Below are positions 9,801 to 22,827 of a DNA stretch of 64,000 nucleotides, piece by piece (within the stretch, counting starts at the first letter, position 1; the number at the start of each line of letters is the position of its first letter). The stretch covers positions 124,001-188,000 of the forward strand of contig NZ_LZLS01000003.1 of the NCBI RefSeq assembly GCF_001673365.1, given 5' to 3'. A model generated the notes under the pieces. That model was not told where the DNA came from, ran no database searches, and worked only from the letters and a program-made list of their open reading frames with translations. A program made the translations under genes and the position numbers. The DNA comes from Mycobacterium asiaticum. Its GTDB lineage: Bacteria > Actinomycetota > Actinomycetes > Mycobacteriales > Mycobacteriaceae.

Positions 9801-12800
9801 GCATATTACGCCGGCTGCACGCGCGCGGGCCACCACCTGCATCGACAGGATGCTGTCGCCGCCCAGCTCGAAGAACGACTCGTCGGCACCGACCCGCTCG
9901 AGCCCCAGCACCTGCGCATAGCTAGCGGCCAGAATCTCTTCGACCGCACCGGTCGGGGCGCGGTAGTGGTCGGCATTCTGGTATTCCGGTGCCGGCAGTG
10001 CGGCGCGGTCGAGCTTGCCCGAGGAGTTCAACGGGAACTCGTCGAGCACCACGATATGCGCCGGCACCATGTACTCGGGCAACCGGGACTTCAACTGCTG
10101 GCGCACCGTATTGACCTTGGTAGCGGCGTGGGGATCGTTGGCGTGGTGGACTCCGCTGACGGGCAAGTAGACATCCGTCAGCGCTGTGATGCGTTGCGGC
10201 TCACGGTCTTGCACAGGCAGGAAGACGGCATCCAGCGTGTCGGGGCGAGCGCCGAAGGTGACCGAGACGTGACATCCGGCGGTCTCGCCGAGACGGTACA
10301 ACTGCTCTGGGTCGACGGTATCTGAAGGCACCGGAGCCTTCGAGCCTAGGACGTCGGTGATCAGATCGCGGCGAGGTATGTCTGTGATGCGCAAGGGGAT
10401 TCGGGATGACAACGCCATGCGTAGCCCGCTCAGGCCCCCGCATTGGGGCCACGGCCGAATCGTTACGTCGGCCAGCGACCGCACCGGGGTGGGATTCTTG
10501 TGGACGACGACGTCGTAGCGGTACCGGTTGAGTTCGTTGTCGGCTGTTCCCCGTTTGACTTGTATGTCGAGCCCGGCCACAGCCGGGTTGCCCGCCGCCC
10601 ACGAGGTGAAGAACTCTGGCGCCAAGAACAATTCGGACTCGCTGGCGATCGCTCGACGGACTCGTTTGGCGATTTCGGAGTCGTCGGCAGTGCCGCCCGT
10701 CCGCGCGAGGGCGACCGCAGTGTGAAAAGCGTCCTGCAGGGTGTGGTTGCGCACATCACCGATGAAGACCGAACCGCCCGGCGCCAGCAGCGCCGTTACC
10801 TCCGAAAGCACTTGGGCCAGGTATCCGGCGTGCGGAAAGTACTGAATGACCGAGTTGAGAACGATGGTGTCGAAGCGGCCGCGCGGCAGCCCTTCGGTGA
10901 CGTGGGCGGGGCGGGCCAGCAGCTGAACGCGATCACGCCACGGGATCTGCAGTTGTTCGAGTGTGCTCCTCAAAGTGTCGACGGCGACCGCCGAAATGTC
11001 AGTGCCGACGTAGTTTTCACAATGCGGCGCGATCTGTGACAGCAGCAGCCCCGATCCGGCACCGATCTCCAACACTCGACGCGGCCGCAAAGCCATGATC
11101 CGGTTCACGGTGGCCGACCGCCACTCCAGCATCTCCTCGAGCGGAATGGGCTCACCGGTGTAGCTACTGTTCCAGCCGCGGAAGTCCAAACCGAACGCGG
11201 GCACCGAGATCTCGGCGCCGTACATCTCGTCGTAAAGGCCCTGCCACTGTTCGACGATCTCGGCGTCTTCGACTTCGTCGCCGTCGTGTGCGAGCGTCAG
11301 GTAGGCGACGAGGTGAGCGCCGCCGGTGGCGCCGTGCTGCGCGGTGACGACCGCTTGGGTGACTTGCGGGCAGGACAACAGGACATTCTGAATCTCGCCC
11401 AGCTCAATGCGATACCCGCGGATCTTCACCTGCTCGTCGGAGCGGCCCAGATAGCTCAACTGCCCGTCGGCGCCCCACGACACCAAGTCCCCGGTGCGAT
11501 ACATGACGCTTCCGGGTGCCCCGAACGGGCACGCGACGAACCGCGACGCGGTGAGCGCGGACCGCCGCACGTAACCCATCCCTACCCCGCCGCCGGCGAC
11601 ATACAACTCGCCGGTGATTCCGGCAGGGACCGGCCGTAGCCACCCGTCCAGCACGAAGAAGGCGAGATGGGTCAACGGCACCCCGATCGGACTGGTGCTG
11701 GTGTCGGTATCGTCAGCGATGATCTCTCGCCACGAGGCATGCACCGTCGTCTCCGTGGTGCCGTACAAGTTGATCATCCGCGGCGACCCCGGCTGGCTTC
11801 GCAGCCAACCCCGAATGCGCTGCGGTTCAAGGGCTTCGCCGGCAAACAAGACAGCATCCAGCGCCAGCCGCTGCCCTGTACGCGGCATTCCACCAGCCTG
11901 GATAGCGGCTTGGAGTGCATAGAACGCCGACGGGGTCTGGCTGCAGATGGTGACTTGTTCGGCGACCAGCAGCGCGTGGAAATCTTCGGGTGAGCGGGCT
12001 ACCGACTCCGGCACCACGACGAGGCGTCCGCCGCCGAGCAGAGCGCCCCAGATTTCGCAGACGGAGACGTCGAAGGCCAACGAGTGCCAGTGCGACCATG
12101 CTGCGGACGTCGGCAGCTGGGCATGCAGTGACTCCAGCAGTCGGGTGACATTGCGGTGGCTGATCGCAACACCTTTGGGCACACCGGTGGTTCCCGAGGT
12201 GTAGATGATGTAGGCGATGTCTCCGGCCGTTTGCGGCCCCGCTGGCCGCGGCAACGCGGTGCACGGGTGGTCGCGCGTTTCGGCCATATCCACGACCGGC
12301 AGGTCGAACCCGTCCAACCGATCGGCCAACGCTGCGGTAGTGACCGCGGCGACCGGCCGAGTATCGGCGAGCATGAACCCGATTCGTGCGGCGGGCAGCC
12401 CCGGATCGATCGGCAGATACGCGGCTCCAGCCTTCAGGACCCCGAGAATCGCCACGATCGCCTCGGCAGAACGCCAGAACAGCAGCGCCACAGTATTTCC
12501 CGGGCCGATGCCACGTCCGGTCAGCAGATTCGCCAATCTGTTGGCGGCCTCGTCGAGTTCGCGATAGGTCATCGAACGCCCGTTGAACGTCAACGCCACC
12601 GCTTCCGGTGCGCGCGCCGCCTGATTGGCCCACAGCACCGGAATCGGCGACTCGGCCGGCGCCGGCCGAACCAGAACTGTCCGATTACCCCACTCGTCGA
12701 GCCGCGAATGCTCAACGGGATCAAGCCGATTCACCGACGAAAGCGGCCGTGTCGGGTCGGCGGTCATGTTCGTGGCCAGCCGTGTGAACCGCTGGAAGAG

Positions 12801-15800
12801 TGTTTGGATGCGTTCGGCGCAGAACACTTCAGTGTCGAATTCGAAGCGCAGGCCCAGTTCGCTTCCTGGCAGTGCCTGGATTGTCAGCGGGTAGTGGTTG
12901 TAGTCGTGCCGGGACATCTCGGTGATGGTCAGGCCGTGCGCGCCGGACAGCGCGCCGGTGTCGATCGGGAAGTTCTGGTATACGAACAGAACATCGAAAA
13001 GCCGTTCGTGGCCGGTGATTCGGTGGATCTCGGCAAGTGCCAGATGCTGATGGTCCAGGGTGTCGTTGTGGGCGTTGTGCAGCTGATCGAGCAAACTTGC
13101 CGCGGTGGTTGCCGCCGTGATGGTGGCGCGCACCGGCACGGTGTTGATCAACAGCCCGACCATCGACTCCGCACCGACCAGTTCGGCTGGCCGACCGGAG
13201 ACGGTGGTACCGAAGGCGACATCGTGTTGTCCGGTCAGCTCCATCAGTAGCTGCGCAAAGACGCTCTGCAGCACGATGTTTGCGGTGGTGTGCCGAGAAC
13301 GCGCAAGATCGCGCAGCGCCGTGGTAGTGGCTGCGGGCACCCGGAACATCTCGGCGCGCCGCGGGCCTAGACCGAGCCGGTCCGGCGAACCGACCAGCGT
13401 GGGGGTGTGAAAGCCGGTCAGCACCGCCCGCCAGGCCGCGTGGGCCGCATCGAGGTCGCGGTCGGCCAGCCAACCCACAAACCTGCGATACGATCCGGGC
13501 GCCGGCAGGGACTGTCTTTGATAGCTGGCGAAGATTTCTTGCAGCACGACTGGCATTGACCAGCCGTCAGCCACGATGTGGTGGTTGGTCAGCACGAAGC
13601 GGTAGCGCTGGTGCGCGACACGAATCAACACAGCTCGGAATGCGGGCTGTTCGTCCAACTCGCAGACTGCGGCACGTTCGGCGGCGCATACCTGTGGGAT
13701 CGACTCGTCGGTCTCGAGCTCCAGGTATCGCCACACCGCACTGGGTTTGGCGGGGATGATTTGCACCGGCTCGTCGAACTGGTCGCAGAATCTGGCGGCC
13801 AAGTTCGGATGCCTGACCATGACGGTGTGCACCGCTTCGCGAAGGCGGTCAGGGTCCAGTTCGCCGGTCACCGCGAAATCCAATTGCACCGCATACACAT
13901 CGCTGCGGATCGCGCCGGCATGGAACAGCAACCCACGCTGCACCGGAGTCAACGGCAACACATCGGCAACGCTGTATCGAGCCTCCAGGTCGTCGATCTG
14001 CCGCTGCGTCAACCGCGCCGGCGCGATATCCGACGGCGTCAGCCCGCCTCCCCCGCCTCTGACATGCGCGCAGATCCCCCGCAGTGCTTCAAACCAGAAC
14101 TGGCCGAGGCGGTTTACTTGCTCGCTGTCGACCGCCGACGGCGCCCACATCCAGTCCGCTCGCAGTTGCGGCCCAAAGTCGGTGTCGATGGTGACGGCGT
14201 TGACCTCCACGGAGTGAGCCAGCGGCATTTGCAGCCCCGCGTTGCTGTCGCCCAGGCGGGGTGCGATGCGCCAACTCGCTTCGCTGGCTTGGGCGGGCGC
14301 ACCGAGCCGGCCCAGGTAGTTGAATCCAATGACCGGATCCGGGCCGGCGAGGTCGACGTCGCTGTTGAGGTAGCGCAGCAGACCATAGGTCACGGCGTGC
14401 GGCAGCGCGCGCAGTTGCTCCTTGGCATCCTTGATGATTGCGCCCAGCGACTTGTGGCCCTGCACGACCTGGGACCAGCTCGGCGTGTCGACGTCGAGCG
14501 CAACCGGGTACCTGGTGGTGAACCAACCGATCGTGCGTGATAGGTCGGCCGTCGCGGCGATCTCTTCGTGGCGTCCGTGCCCTTCGACATCGACGACGAC
14601 GGGCCCTCCCCCATCCCCCAGGAACTCCGCCCATGCCAGCGCGAACGCGATCAACAGAATGTCTTGCACGCCAGCATGAAACGCCGCCGGCACCTCGCCC
14701 ACCACCAGCCGGGTAGTTTCGGTGTCCAACGACGTCACGTGGTGTCCGGCCGTCGCGAAGGTATCGGATCCGGGATGCGCGGCGGGCATTGCGGCACGCG
14801 AGGCCAGCACCCGCCGCCAGCGGTCGGCCTGCGTTACCACCGCAGGGTCGTGCGCATGGTCGTTGAGCTGCGACGCCCACCGCTGGAACGAGGTACCCAC
14901 CGCCGGCAGTGTGCGGCTGCGTCCGTTCGCACCTTCTGCCCACGCGGAATTGATGTCTCCCAGCAGGATTCGCCAGGATACCCCGTCGATTACCAGGTGG
15001 TGGATGATGATTGCCAATTGACCGGCTTCCGCGGTCCACAGTGCACTCACCATCCGCCCGGCCGCAGGATCCAACCGGGATCTGGCGTCCACCAACGCCT
15101 GTTCGGACAGCTCGCCCACCCGTTGAATACACACGCGAGCGTCCAATGAACCGGGTTCCGGGATCCACCGCGCCCATCCCCTGGCGCCATCGTGCTCAAT
15201 TCGCAGCCGCAGCATGGCATGTCGATCCAGCAAGGCCTGCAGTAGCTCGACGATGTCGGCCTCGGTGACGCCGTCGGGAGCCTGGAAGACCATGGTCTGG
15301 TTGAACTGCTCGACCGGAGCACCGGAGACCGCCAGCCGCTCCAGCCATCTCATGATCGGTGTGGCCGAAACCTCGCCGATGCCTTCATCGGTCACCACCG
15401 ACGCGTCGTCGGTCAGTTGCGCGACGGCGGCCAATCTGGCAATGGTTTGCTCGACGAAGATGTCCCGCGGTCTGCACAACACACCGGCGGCCCGCGCTCG
15501 GGCCACCACCTGCATGGCCAGAATGCTGTCACCGCCCAAGTCGAAGAACGGCTCATCGATCCCGACGCGTTCCAGCCCGAGCACCTCGGCGTAGATGACT
15601 GCCAGAATCTCCTCGACCGCGTTTATCGGGGCTCGGTAAAGATCGACGTGTTGATACTCGGGGGCGGGCAGTGCGCGGGCGTCGAGCTTGCCGTTGACGG
15701 TCAGCGGCAGCGCCTCGACCGTCACCACCGCAGCCGGAACCAGGTAGGCCGGCAATTTGGCTACCAGCGCGTCTCGAGCGGCAACCGGATCTGCCGTGCC

Positions 15801-18800
15801 CGTCACATAGCCCACCAGTCGCTTGTCGCCCGGGCGGTCCTCGCGGGCGATCACCACTGCCTGGTCCACGCCGGCGATCGCGGCCAGTGCGGCTTGCACT
15901 TCGCCGAGTTCGATGCGGTACCCACGGATCTTGACCTGCTCGTCGGCGCGTCCGAGGTATTCCAGTTGTCCGTCCGGCCGCCAGCGGACCAGGTCCCCGG
16001 TGCGGTACATGCGCGTGCCGGTGCCGCCGAAAGGACATGCCACGAACCGGGACGCCGTCAAACCACTTCGCTGCCAATACCCGACGCCGACGCCGCGACC
16101 CGCTACGTAGAGTTCCCCGACGATGCCTTGCGGTACCGGCCGTAACCAGTTGTCCAGCACCAGTAATGCCGCACCCTGCACCGGTGCACCGATCGGCGGC
16201 GGTTGCGCATCCGGCCTCACATCTGGTTTTAAAGGCGCGCTCATCGACGCATAGATCGTGGTCTCGGTGGGCCCGTAGGCATTGATCATGACCCGACCGG
16301 GAGCCCACTGTTGCGCGAGTGCGGCCGGGCAGGCCTCACCGGCGACGACGAGCGCCGCCGATTCCAGACCTGCCGGAGTCAAAACGCCTACCGCGGAGGG
16401 TGTTTGGCTCAGCACGTCGACTTGCTCGGCGGCCAGCAGCGCGTGAAACTCGGCGGGCGATGCTGCTGTTTCCTCGGGCACGATCACCAACCGCCCACCG
16501 CGCAGCAAGGTACCCCAAATCTCCCAGACCGACACATCGAAGGAATACGAATGCCATTGGCTTGCGCTGAACGACGCCGCCGCAGCGGGCGGTTCGAAGA
16601 AGCCGGTGACACCGAACAGTTGGGTGACGTTGCGATGGGTGATAGCAACACCTTTGGGAACGCCCGTGGTGCCCGAAGTGTAGATGAGGTATGCGATGTT
16701 ATTTGCTCGCGGCTCGGGGCGAGCCGTGCCCGGGTATTGCTGAATCAGTGGTGATTCGATGTCACTAACGTCGACCACCGGCAGATCCCGGTCGGTGCGA
16801 TCGGCGCTAGAGACCGCATTGGTCACGATGGCTACCGCCGTGGCGTCGGCAAGCATGAACTTGATTCGCTCGGGTGGTAACGCGGGATCGACGGGCAGAT
16901 ACGCCGCGCCCGTCTTGAGCACCGCCAGCATCGCGATAATCGCCTCCGCCGAGCGGGAGAACATCAACGCGACGACTTTGCCGGGTCCGGCACCGCGGCC
17001 AGCCAGCAAGTGCGCCAACCGATTAGCCGACTTTTCCAGTTCGCGGTAGGTCCACGAACGCCGTCCGCAAGTCAAAGCCAACGCCTCTGGCGTGCGCGCG
17101 ACCGCGGCGGTCCACGCGGCGGGAATCGACATCGGCGGCGGCGCGGGTTGGGTGAGTACCGCACGGTTGCCCCATTGGTCCAGTTGCCGCTGCTCGCCAG
17201 GGATAAGCAGATCCACCGATGACAAACGTCTATTCGGACGGTCGGCCAGCGCGTCCAGCACCGCGGCAAACCGCTCGACGAGCTTTTCCATTGTGGCCGC
17301 GTCGAACACATCGCTGCGGAACTCGAGCGTGCCGCCAATTCCCGCGAATTCGCCGGTCCGCGCGAAGGACTCGCCCAACGAAAACGCCAGATCCATCCGC
17401 GCGGTGTGGGTGTCGACCGGTACTGGTTCGATCTCGAGATCGCCCAGCACCAGGTCGGGTGCGGCGTTGTTTTGCCAGGCCAGCATTACCTGGACAAGCG
17501 GATGGTGGGTGAGCGAGCGCTCGGGGTTGAGTCGATCCACCAGCATCTCGAACGGCACGTCCTGATGCTCATAGGCGCCCAGGCTTCGCGTCCGCACCTG
17601 AGCCAGCAGTTCCGCGAAGGTCGGGTCACCGGCCAGATCGACTCGCAACACCAAGGTGTTGACGAAAAATCCCACCACACCGTCCAGTGCCGGGTCGCCG
17701 CGTCCGGCGATCGGGAAGCCCACTGCCACATCGGAACTGCCGCTGAGTTTGGACAGCAAGACCGCCAGCGCCGCCTGAACCACCATGAAACTGGTGACGC
17801 CGTGGGTGTCGGCCACCTCGCGCACCCGTCGATGCAGAGCCGCCGGCCATTGCACCGCGACTTTGTCGCCGCGGTGATCGGCCACCAGCGGATAGGGCCG
17901 GTCGGTGGGCAACTCCAGGTGCGACGGCAACCCGGCCAGCGCACTTTCCCAGTACTCCCACTGAGCCGCCAATGCGCCATCGGACTCGCCATCGCCATCG
18001 GCAAGCTCTCCGAAGTTGTCGCGTTGCCACAGGGTGTAATCGGCGTATTGCACAGCCAGTTCGGCCCACTGCGGTGGCCTTCCTGCGCACCGGTCCGCAT
18101 AGGCCGTCCCAAGGTCGGCGGCCAGCAGCCCGACCGACCAGCCGTCCGCGGCGATGTGGTGGACTACGATCAGCAGCAGGCTCTCCTGCTCGGCGACACC
18201 GAAAAGTGCCGCGCGCAACGGTATCTCATTCGCGAGATCGAACGGGTGGCGTGCTGTCTGCGCAACGGCCTCGTCGAACCGGGAGGCCGACCAACCGTCG
18301 GTATCCACCACGTGCAGACCGAAACCTGTTGCGTCGAACGGCTTTATTTCCTGGCGCGAAATGCCATCGATAGAAGAGAACAGCGTTCGCAGACTCTCGT
18401 GCCGGCCGACGACATCGGCCAGTGCGGCACCCAACGCTTCGATATCGAGCTCGCCTCGCAACCGCAACCCCACCGCCATGTTGTAAATCGGTGAGGGCCC
18501 CTGGAACTGGTCGATGATCCATAATCGGTTCTGGGCAAACGACAATGGGACCACCTCGGGGCGCTCGGCGGCCACTACTGGGCTTAACCGACGCCCGCCG
18601 ACGCCGATACGCGGTGCCAACTGGGCGATCGCCGGGGCGTCGAAAAGGTGCCGCACACCAAGCCCGGCATCCAGGGCCGCGTTTACCGCGGCGACCACCC
18701 GCATCGCGAGCAGCGAGTCGCCACCCAGGTCGAAGAATGACTGGTCGACACCTACCCGCTGCACGCCGAGGACGTGCGAGTAGATGCCGGCCAGGATTTC

Positions 18801-21800
18801 CTCGATCGGGCTGGCCGGAGCACGGTAGTGGTCAGCATCTTGGTATTGCGGCACCGGTAGGGCATTGACATCCAACTTTCCGTTGACCGTCAACGGCAGC
18901 ACCTCGACCACCACCACGGCGGCGGGCACCAGGTAGGAGGGCAGTCGTTGCGCCAGCTCGGCTCGTATCCCAGCCGGATCCACCGTCCCGGCAATCACCT
19001 CGGTGAGATAAGCCACCAGACGCTTATCGCCCGCGCGTTCCTCCCGCACGACCACGACCGCCCGGTCCACCCCGTCCAAGCAATCGAGCGCCGCCTGCAC
19101 CTCTCCTGGCTCGACGCGGTACCCGCGGATCTTGACCTGCTCGTCGGTGCGCCCGACATATTGCAGTTGCCCGTCCGGTCGCCAACTCACCAGATCTCCG
19201 GTGCGATACATCCGGGTGCCGCTACCACCGAACGGGCAGGCCACGAATCGCGACGCGGTCAAAGCGGTGCGGCGCAAGTAGCCGTATCCGACTCCCCCGC
19301 CGGCCACGTAGAGCTCCCCGACCACACCGGAAGGCACCGGACGCAACCATGCGTCCAGGACAAACAAGGCCGCCCTGGGCACCGGCGAACCGATGGGTGG
19401 AACTCCCGACCCGGGCGCCAGCGGTGCGCTCACCGCCACGTAAATGGTTGTCTCGGTTGGGCCGTAGGCGTTGATCATCATCCGTCCCGGCGCCCAGCGA
19501 TCCACCACGTCAGCCGGACAGGGCTCGCCGCCCATCAACAAAGTCGCCGACTCGAGTCCTTCGGGGGCCAGCATCCCCACCGCGGATGGAGTTTGAGTGA
19601 GCACGTTGACGCGCTGGGAGACCAGCACATCATGAAAGTCGTTCGGGGAGGCCGCGACTGCTTCGGGCACCACCACGAGTCGACCGCCACGCAACAGCGC
19701 GCCGAAGATCTCCCACACCGAAAAGTCAAAGGCATACGAATGCCATTGCGACCACACCAGATCGGATCCGGTAGCCAATCCGCCTAGCGACATGATCAGC
19801 TGAGTCAGGTTGTGATGACTGATCGCCACACCTTTCGGAACACCGGTAGTGCCCGAGGTGTAGATGACGTAGGCGATGTCATCCGGTGCCGCCGATACCG
19901 GACACGATTGCCCGCCGGGCGCAGGGGATTCGACGTCAACGATGTCGATGATCGTCAGGTCATGCCCGTCAAACCGATCACGCAGTGCGGCGGTGGTGAT
20001 CGCGGCGATCGGTGCCGCGTCACCGATCATGAAAGCCACCCTGTCGCGTGGCGTTGCCGGGTCCATCGGCAGGTATGCCGCACCGGACTTAAGTACCGCG
20101 AGGATGGCGACGATGGCCTGGTCAGACCGCTCCAGCAGCACCGCCACGAAGGTGCCGGCACCGACATGCTGACGAGATAACAATGCCGCCAAGCGGTTTG
20201 CGGCTTCGTCGACCTCTCGATAGGTCCATGATCGTTCACCAAAGGTCAATGCCAACGCCGCCGGGGTGCGCGATACCTGCGACGCCCACACGTGCGGGAT
20301 CGACGGCGCTGGAGATACCGGCTGGGTCAAGACCGCCCGGTTGCCCCATCGATCCAGGCAGGCCCGCTCATCGGTGTCGAACCAAGCTATCGACGACGAG
20401 CGTTGTTCGGGATCCGCTGTGGCCGTGGCCAATACCGTCGCCAACCGATCGATGAACATTTCGACGGTGGCTGAATCGAACACGTCGGTGCGGAATTCGA
20501 CCCGACCGCCGATTCCGGCGAGTTCGCCGGCCTGCGTGGTGTTTTCGATCAGGAACAACGCCAGATCCATCCGGGCGGTGTGGGTGTCCACGGGTATCGG
20601 AGTGATCTGCAGGCCGCCCACCGTCAGTCCGAGGGTTGGGTCGTTGTGCTGCCAGGCCAGCATCACTTGGATTAGGGGGTGATGGGTCTGTGATCGCGGC
20701 GGATTGAGCCGGTCGACCAGTACCTCGAAGGGCAGGTCCTGATGTTCGTAGGCGGCCAGGCTGCGCCGCCGCACCTGGGCGAGCAGCTCGGCGAAGGTCG
20801 GATCCCCGCCCAAGTCGACCCGCAGGATCAGCGTGTTGACAAAGAATCCCACTAGCGCTTCCAGTGCGGGATCACCACGGCCGGCGATCGGAAAGCCCAC
20901 CGCCACATCGGTAGTCGCACTCAGGCGGGACAGCAGCAGGGAAAGGGCGGCCTGAACCACCATGAAGCTGGTCGCATTGTGCTGACGGGCAAGATCGCGG
21001 ATGCGCTCCTGGAGCGCCGCGGGCCAATCCACCCTCACCTGATCACCACGGTGATCGGCCACCGGCGGATAGGGACGATCGGTGGGCAGCTGCACGCGTT
21101 GAGGCATCCCGGCCAGCGCCTCTTCCCAGAAGGCGACCTGCGCAGCCAGCGGGCTGTCGAGGTCGGCTAGATCGCCCAGATTCTCGCGTTGCCACAGCGT
21201 GTAATCGATGTACTGGACCGGCAATTCAGGCCAATTCGGCGCGTGTCCGTCGCAGCGACTCACGTAGGCCGTGATGATGTCGCGGGCCAACACGCTGATC
21301 GACCAACCATCCCCGGCGATGTGATGCACGACCACCACCAACACATGTTCTAGCGGGGAGACGCTGAAAAGCGTTGACCGAAGCGGAATTTCAGTCGATA
21401 GGTCAAAGCCGTACCGGGCAACCTCCTCGATGGCCGCGGTCAGCCGATCCGCCCCCCAGCCGGTAGCGTCGACGACGTCCCAGCCGAAGTCGGCACGCGC
21501 CGGCGGAATGACGACCTGCCTAGGCACTCCGCTGACGGCGGTGAACACCGTGCGCAGCGCTTCGTGGCGGCGCACGGTGTCGACCAGCGCGCCCCCTAGC
21601 GCGGACACGTCGAGTTGACCGCACAGCCGCAGTGCAACCGCCCTGTTGTAGACCGCCGAACATCCTTGCAATTGGTCGATGAACCACAACCGGCTCTGCG
21701 CAAAAGACAGCGGCACCACCGCAGGACGCGGCACCGCCCGCAACGGCTTGATCCCGCCGGAAACACCCGCTAGGCGCGATGCCAGTTGTGAGATCGTCGG

Positions 21801-22055
21801 CGCATCGAAAAGGGCGCCAATCTTGAGATCGGCGTTCAGCGCCGCATTAGCGGCGATGACCACCCGCATTGCCGATAGCGAATCACCGCCGAGGTCGAAG
21901 AAGGATTCGTCAACGCTAAGCCGTTCCGGTTCGACACCGAGCACCTGGGCATAGATGTCGACGAGCATCCTCTCGATCGACGTAACCCGGTCGCGGTCTT
22001 GGTTATCCGGTGTAGGTGCTGTCCCGGTGTCGCGTTCGCTGTCCAGCGTTGTCAT
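3897..22055 (-). CDS. Giant four-module NRPS with leading carrier domain, two epimerases, N-methyltransferase and terminal reductase
   Basis: Single ORF of 6,052 residues. Domains (approximate residues): T1 Ser 57; C1 118-560; A1 590-1060; T2 Ser 1113; C2 1170-1620; A2 1650-2120; T3 Ser 2174; E1 2233-2680; C3 2705-3140; A3 3160-4020 with an inserted methyltransferase at about 3585-3960 ([14 protein letters not shown]); T4 Ser 4066; E2 4125-4570; C4 4595-5030; A4 5050-5500; T5 Ser 5553; thioester reductase from 5635 ([27 protein letters not shown]). All C and E domains keep HHxxxDG, and all five carriers keep GGDS. C3 and C4 follow E domains and carry the LPLTPxQxGLLFHAG start typical of acceptors of D-residues. 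Predicted product: capped L-D-D(N-Me)-X tetrapeptide aldehyde or alcohol. Substrates are not assigned. MbtH lies just upstream and two exporters just downstream. Confidence 0.95.
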   Translation of the reverse strand: MTTLDSERDTGTAPTPDNQDRDRVTSIERMLVDIYAQVLGVEPERLSVDESFFDLGGDSLSAMRVVIAANAALNADLKIGALFDAPTISQLASRLAGVSGGIKPLRAVPRPAVVPLSFAQSRLWFIDQLQGCSAVYNRAVALRLCGQLDVSALGGALVDTVRRHEALRTVFTAVSGVPRQVVIPPARADFGWDVVDATGWGADRLTAAIEEVARYGFDLSTEIPLRSTLFSVSPLEHVLVVVVHHIAGDGWSISVLARDIITAYVSRCDGHAPNWPELPVQYIDYTLWQRENLGDLADLDSPLAAQVAFWEEALAGMPQRVQLPTDRPYPPVADHRGDQVRVDWPAALQERIRDLARQHNATSFMVVQAALSLLLSRLSATTDVAVGFPIAGRGDPALEALVGFFVNTLILRVDLGGDPTFAELLAQVRRRSLAAYEHQDLPFEVLVDRLNPPRSQTHHPLIQVMLAWQHNDPTLGLTVGGLQITPIPVDTHTARMDLALFLIENTTQAGELAGIGGRVEFRTDVFDSATVEMFIDRLATVLATATADPEQRSSSIAWFDTDERACLDRWGNRAVLTQPVSPAPSIPHVWASQVSRTPAALALTFGERSWTYREVDEAANRLAALLSRQHVGAGTFVAVLLERSDQAIVAILAVLKSGAAYLPMDPATPRDRVAFMIGDAAPIAAITTAALRDRFDGHDLTIIDIVDVESPAPGGQSCPVSAAPDDIAYVIYTSGTTGVPKGVAISHHNLTQLIMSLGGLATGSDLVWSQWHSYAFDFSVWEIFGALLRGGRLVVVPEAVAASPNDFHDVLVSQRVNVLTQTPSAVGMLAPEGLESATLLMGGEPCPADVVDRWAPGRMMINAYGPTETTIYVAVSAPLAPGSGVPPIGSPVPRAALFVLDAWLRPVPSGVVGELYVAGGGVGYGYLRRTALTASRFVACPFGGSGTRMYRTGDLVSWRPDGQLQYVGRTDEQVKIRGYRVEPGEVQAALDCLDGVDRAVVVVREERAGDKRLVAYLTEVIAGTVDPAGIRAELAQRLPSYLVPAAVVVVEVLPLTVNGKLDVNALPVPQYQDADHYRAPASPIEEILAGIYSHVLGVQRVGVDQSFFDLGGDSLLAMRVVAAVNAALDAGLGVRHLFDAPAIAQLAPRIGVGGRRLSPVVAAERPEVVPLSFAQNRLWIIDQFQGPSPIYNMAVGLRLRGELDIEALGAALADVVGRHESLRTLFSSIDGISRQEIKPFDATGFGLHVVDTDGWSASRFDEAVAQTARHPFDLANEIPLRAALFGVAEQESLLLIVVHHIAADGWSVGLLAADLGTAYADRCAGRPPQWAELAVQYADYTLWQRDNFGELADGDGESDGALAAQWEYWESALAGLPSHLELPTDRPYPLVADHRGDKVAVQWPAALHRRVREVADTHGVTSFMVVQAALAVLLSKLSGSSDVAVGFPIAGRGDPALDGVVGFFVNTLVLRVDLAGDPTFAELLAQVRTRSLGAYEHQDVPFEMLVDRLNPERSLTHHPLVQVMLAWQNNAAPDLVLGDLEIEPVPVDTHTARMDLAFSLGESFARTGEFAGIGGTLEFRSDVFDAATMEKLVERFAAVLDALADRPNRRLSSVDLLIPGEQRQLDQWGNRAVLTQPAPPPMSIPAAWTAAVARTPEALALTCGRRSWTYRELEKSANRLAHLLAGRGAGPGKVVALMFSRSAEAIIAMLAVLKTGAAYLPVDPALPPERIKFMLADATAVAIVTNAVSSADRTDRDLPVVDVSDIESPLIQQYPGTARPEPRANNIAYLIYTSGTTGVPKGVAITHRNVTQLFGVTGFFEPPAAAASFSASQWHSYSFDVSVWEIWGTLLRGGRLVIVPEETAASPAEFHALLAAEQVDVLSQTPSAVGVLTPAGLESAALVVAGEACPAALAQQWAPGRVMINAYGPTETTIYASMSAPLKPDVRPDAQPPPIGAPVQGAALLVLDNWLRPVPQGIVGELYVAGRGVGVGYWQRSGLTASRFVACPFGGTGTRMYRTGDLVRWRPDGQLEYLGRADEQVKIRGYRIELGEVQAALAAIAGVDQAVVIAREDRPGDKRLVGYVTGTADPVAARDALVAKLPAYLVPAAVVTVEALPLTVNGKLDARALPAPEYQHVDLYRAPINAVEEILAVIYAEVLGLERVGIDEPFFDLGGDSILAMQVVARARAAGVLCRPRDIFVEQTIARLAAVAQLTDDASVVTDEGIGEVSATPIMRWLERLAVSGAPVEQFNQTMVFQAPDGVTEADIVELLQALLDRHAMLRLRIEHDGARGWARWIPEPGSLDARVCIQRVGELSEQALVDARSRLDPAAGRMVSALWTAEAGQLAIIIHHLVIDGVSWRILLGDINSAWAEGANGRSRTLPAVGTSFQRWASQLNDHAHDPAVVTQADRWRRVLASRAAMPAAHPGSDTFATAGHHVTSLDTETTRLVVGEVPAAFHAGVQDILLIAFALAWAEFLGDGGGPVVVDVEGHGRHEEIAATADLSRTIGWFTTRYPVALDVDTPSWSQVVQGHKSLGAIIKDAKEQLRALPHAVTYGLLRYLNSDVDLAGPDPVIGFNYLGRLGAPAQASEASWRIAPRLGDSNAGLQMPLAHSVEVNAVTIDTDFGPQLRADWMWAPSAVDSEQVNRLGQFWFEALRGICAHVRGGGGGLTPSDIAPARLTQRQIDDLEARYSVADVLPLTPVQRGLLFHAGAIRSDVYAVQLDFAVTGELDPDRLREAVHTVMVRHPNLAARFCDQFDEPVQIIPAKPSAVWRYLELETDESIPQVCAAERAAVCELDEQPAFRAVLIRVAHQRYRFVLTNHHIVADGWSMPVVLQEIFASYQRQSLPAPGSYRRFVGWLADRDLDAAHAAWRAVLTGFHTPTLVGSPDRLGLGPRRAEMFRVPAATTTALRDLARSRHTTANIVLQSVFAQLLMELTGQHDVAFGTTVSGRPAELVGAESMVGLLINTVPVRATITAATTAASLLDQLHNAHNDTLDHQHLALAEIHRITGHERLFDVLFVYQNFPIDTGALSGAHGLTITEMSRHDYNHYPLTIQALPGSELGLRFEFDTEVFCAERIQTLFQRFTRLATNMTADPTRPLSSVNRLDPVEHSRLDEWGNRTVLVRPAPAESPIPVLWANQAARAPEAVALTFNGRSMTYRELDEAANRLANLLTGRGIGPGNTVALLFWRSAEAIVAILGVLKAGAAYLPIDPGLPAARIGFMLADTRPVAAVTTAALADRLDGFDLPVVDMAETRDHPCTALPRPAGPQTAGDIAYIIYTSGTTGVPKGVAISHRNVTRLLESLHAQLPTSAAWSHWHSLAFDVSVCEIWGALLGGGRLVVVPESVARSPEDFHALLVAEQVTICSQTPSAFYALQAAIQAGGMPRTGQRLALDAVLFAGEALEPQRIRGWLRSQPGSPRMINLYGTTETTVHASWREIIADDTDTSTSPIGVPLTHLAFFVLDGWLRPVPAGITGELYVAGGGVGMGYVRRSALTASRFVACPFGAPGSVMYRTGDLVSWGADGQLSYLGRSDEQVKIRGYRIELGEIQNVLLSCPQVTQAVVTAQHGATGGAHLVAYLTLAHDGDEVEDAEIVEQWQGLYDEMYGAEISVPAFGLDFRGWNSSYTGEPIPLEEMLEWRSATVNRIMALRPRRVLEIGAGSGLLLSQIAPHCENYVGTDISAVAVDTLRSTLEQLQIPWRDRVQLLARPAHVTEGLPRGRFDTIVLNSVIQYFPHAGYLAQVLSEVTALLAPGGSVFIGDVRNHTLQDAFHTAVALARTGGTADDSEIAKRVRRAIASESELFLAPEFFTSWAAGNPAVAGLDIQVKRGTADNELNRYRYDVVVHKNPTPVRSLADVTIRPWPQCGGLSGLRMALSSRIPLRITDIPRRDLITDVLGSKAPVPSDTVDPEQLYRLGETAGCHVSVTFGARPDTLDAVFLPVQDREPQRITALTDVYLPVSGVHHANDPHAATKVNTVRQQLKSRLPEYMVPAHIVVLDEFPLNSSGKLDRAALPAPEYQNADHYRAPTGAVEEILAASYAQVLGLERVGADESFFELGGDSILSMQVVARARAAGVICRPRDIFVEQTVSGVARVAVTSDSAADVVDKGVGPVSATPIMRWLQAAHGLDGQAAQFNQTVLLAAPAGSTEADVVRVLQALIDHHAMLRLRVGDGWSFSVAEAGSVDAGSCLQSVQTISDETMLAARSRLNPVAGVMLSGLWVAPAGQLVLMIHHLAVDGVSWRILLEDFNIAWAQHRIGQPVVLSPTGTSFQRWASILNEWARSTLVVDQADLWQQVVATPPALPAPQPVVDTYRSAGHSSMSLEVDTTRLLLGEVPAAFHAGVQDILLIAFALACNEFLNSGGVPISIAVEGHGRNEELGPNVDLSRTVGWFTAKYPVALAAGELAWSQVAAGDAALGAVVKDVKEQLRRLPDGLTYGLLRYLNPDLDLVGNDPTIGFNYLGRLAASASTTERYWHICQWGSLFTDHASTGLALPLTHSVDLNAVTVDTGAGPQLHADWTWAPSVVDQAQVDRLGELWFGALRGICAHVQSGGGGLTPSDVLPAQLSQPQIDELQRQYRVADVLPLTPMQQGLLFHAGTTTGDVYAVQLDFTVTGDLDPDRLRDAVQTVVRRHPNLVARFCDRFEESVQVIPVDAAASWQYLELETEEQVQRLCSAERTAVCDLVAKPAFRAALIRTDEHVHRFVLTNHHIVADGWSMPILLREIFGSYHGHRLPAVAPYRRFVAWLAGRDHAAAQAVWGAAMAGFDTPTLVDPTGRSVPGRRGSASGRLSAQATRALADLARRCHTTVSTVLQGAWAQLLMGLTGRHDVVFGVPVSGRPTELTDAESMVGLFINTVPVRANITPTTSAAELLEQLHRTHNDTLEHQHLSLSAIQRAAGHDRLFDTLFVYENYPIDTEVLLGSGDLALTNLTVHDRTHYPLTLQARPGTELSFDVEFDTELFAAESIDALIGRLVRLLSAMTTDPAAPLSSIDLLDDADHARLGGWGNRAALTQSIPAETSIPAALAAQVARGPDVVALKFGDLSMTYREFEEQSNRLARLLLGRGVSSGTTVALLFSRSMSAIVAMTAVLKAGAAYLPIDPALPAARIEFMLADAAPIAVITSSELANRLADQSVPVLDIDDLTAHHLHAYPPSALPAPAAAEIAYVIYTSGTTGLPKGVAITQRNVIAMVESLDASLPRAGVWAQCHSYAFDVSVWEIWGALLRGGRLVVVPESVTESPNDFHNFLVAERITVLDQSPSAVSMLSPQGLESMTLVVGGEACPAELVQRWAPGRVLINAYGATETTVDAARSAPLSVNSTPPPIGAPVPGSALFVLDEWLRPVPPGCVGELYVAGRQVGVGYWRRSALTSARFVACPFGGAGTRMYRTGDLAYWGIDGQLHCVGRADEQVKIRGFRIELGEVQSALAGLQGVERAAATVREDHPGDRRLVGYFIGTADPAAVRAMLADQLPSYLVPAAVIVVDALPLTINGKLDTRALPAPDYQGINRYRAPSTPTEETLVGIYARILGLERVGVDDSFFDLGGDSLSAMRVTAAINTALNTKLKLRNLFDAPSVAALSELLGREVAATCTEIHAADLTLDKFIATPTLTAAPTLPISTPECGEPRTVLLTGATGFLGRYLVLEWLERLEALDGKLICLVRGKSDEDARCRLDDAFDNGDPELLRHFQKMAIEHLEVVAGDKSEPNLGVNQPTWQRLADTVDLIVDSAAVISAYLPYSELFGPNVVGTAELIRLALTTKRKPYTYVSTADVGTQIEPALFTEDADIRVISPTRTLDDTLANGYGNSKWAAEVLLREANDLCGLPVAVFRCGMIMADTTYAGQINVSDTVTRMVLSLLTTGLAPRSFYQLDSEGNRQRAHFDGLPVDFVAEAIATLTPASAAGFTTYHVMNPHDDGLGLDEYVDWLIEAGYPIKRIDDFGDWFDEFEAALRALPDQQRQHTVLPMLLSGNSTRAEPLRPGGGAYASTDRFRTAVQEHRIGPDNDHPDDHPDDHPDDHPDDHPDIPHVAAPNIVRYATDLRLLGLL
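3969..4028 (-). repeat. Five tandem 12-bp repeats encoding a DDHP tail at the NRPS C-terminus
   Basis: Five consecutive 12-bp units (plus-strand GGGGTGGTCATC, the fifth ending in T) encode repeated Asp-Asp-His-Pro at about residues 6010-6031, in the last 45 residues of the NRPS after the reductase fold. The unit is a multiple of three, so copy number can change without breaking the frame. It behaves like a coding VNTR; variability itself is inferred. Confidence 0.9.
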
Positions 22056-22085
22056 GGTGCCGCCAACCCCCAGACGGCATACAAC

Positions 22086-22310
22086 TCAGCGGCCCGTGTC
22101 CTGCGCCAACCTCTCGCGCAGGCTCTTGGGCCGAATGTCGGGCCAGTGTTGTTCGACGTATTCCAGGCAGGCGGATCGGTCCGCCTCGCCATAGACCACT
22201 CGCCAACCATCGGGAACATCGGCGAAAACCGGCCAAAGGCTGTGCTGCTCCTCGTCGTTGATCAACACCAGGAAACGGCCATTGTCGTCGTCGAAGGGAT
22301 TGATACTCAC
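22086..22310 (-). CDS. MbtH-like protein
   Basis: The 74-residue protein has the family pattern: [20 protein letters not shown] at the N-terminus, then [16 protein letters not shown], and [14 protein letters not shown], including the conserved tryptophans. MbtH proteins bind NRPS adenylation domains and are needed for their solubility or activity. The gene ends 30 bp before the NRPS start on the same strand, so it is the first gene of the operon and presumably serves one or more of its four A domains. It is not mbtH of the mycobactin locus by position. Confidence 0.95.
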   Translation of the reverse strand: MSINPFDDDNGRFLVLINDEEQHSLWPVFADVPDGWRVVYGEADRSACLEYVEQHWPDIRPKSLRERLAQDTGR

Positions 22311-22827
22311 TCGTACTCCTAACCACCTAGTTGAGATGGGTCAAGGGCTAAACCAGCGAGCGCGGGACCGTCAGGCTTGAGACGGACCAGCGTCGTCAAG
22401 ATAACACCGGTGACCTGCAATTCGGGAGATAAAAAACATCCGTTAGCGGCTCGCGGCACTTCGGGTTCCGGCCCGGCACATAGGCGCCGTCGACCCGTCG
22501 CGGTGTCGGCGAGAGTCGGTCTGCGCGTCCTACCCATTCCCGCTCCTTTGTCATCCAGCCGTTGCGATCAAGTACCCGCCGGGTGCGCGGCTACCGATCC
22601 CAAATTCGGGCGGTAGCCGCCGTTCGCCGACCGGCATCACAAAGGTTGCGCCACACCGCTTGTCATCCGTTCGTGAAGTTCTTGCGGAATTCTTGCGCGC
22701 TGCACGCAAGGGGGGCAGCGCCGAAACCGACTCCGTCGCGGGTTGATTGGGCCAACACAAAGAGCCGGCTCGGCTAATAACGGACGTCGGGTCTGCGGGT
22801 CCGCGGGCCCGGAGGTAGCGTTCGATC
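22311..22827. other. 517-bp divergent intergenic region upstream of the NRPS operon
   Basis: This stretch separates the NRPS operon (leftward) from the luciferase-like oxidoreductase (rightward). Only short overlapping frames with poor codon structure are present, and I recognise no gene or RNA. It must contain the promoter of the NRPS operon and probably that of the oxidoreductase, but I cannot identify their boxes with confidence. No regulator gene adjoins the operon inside the window. Confidence 0.5.
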
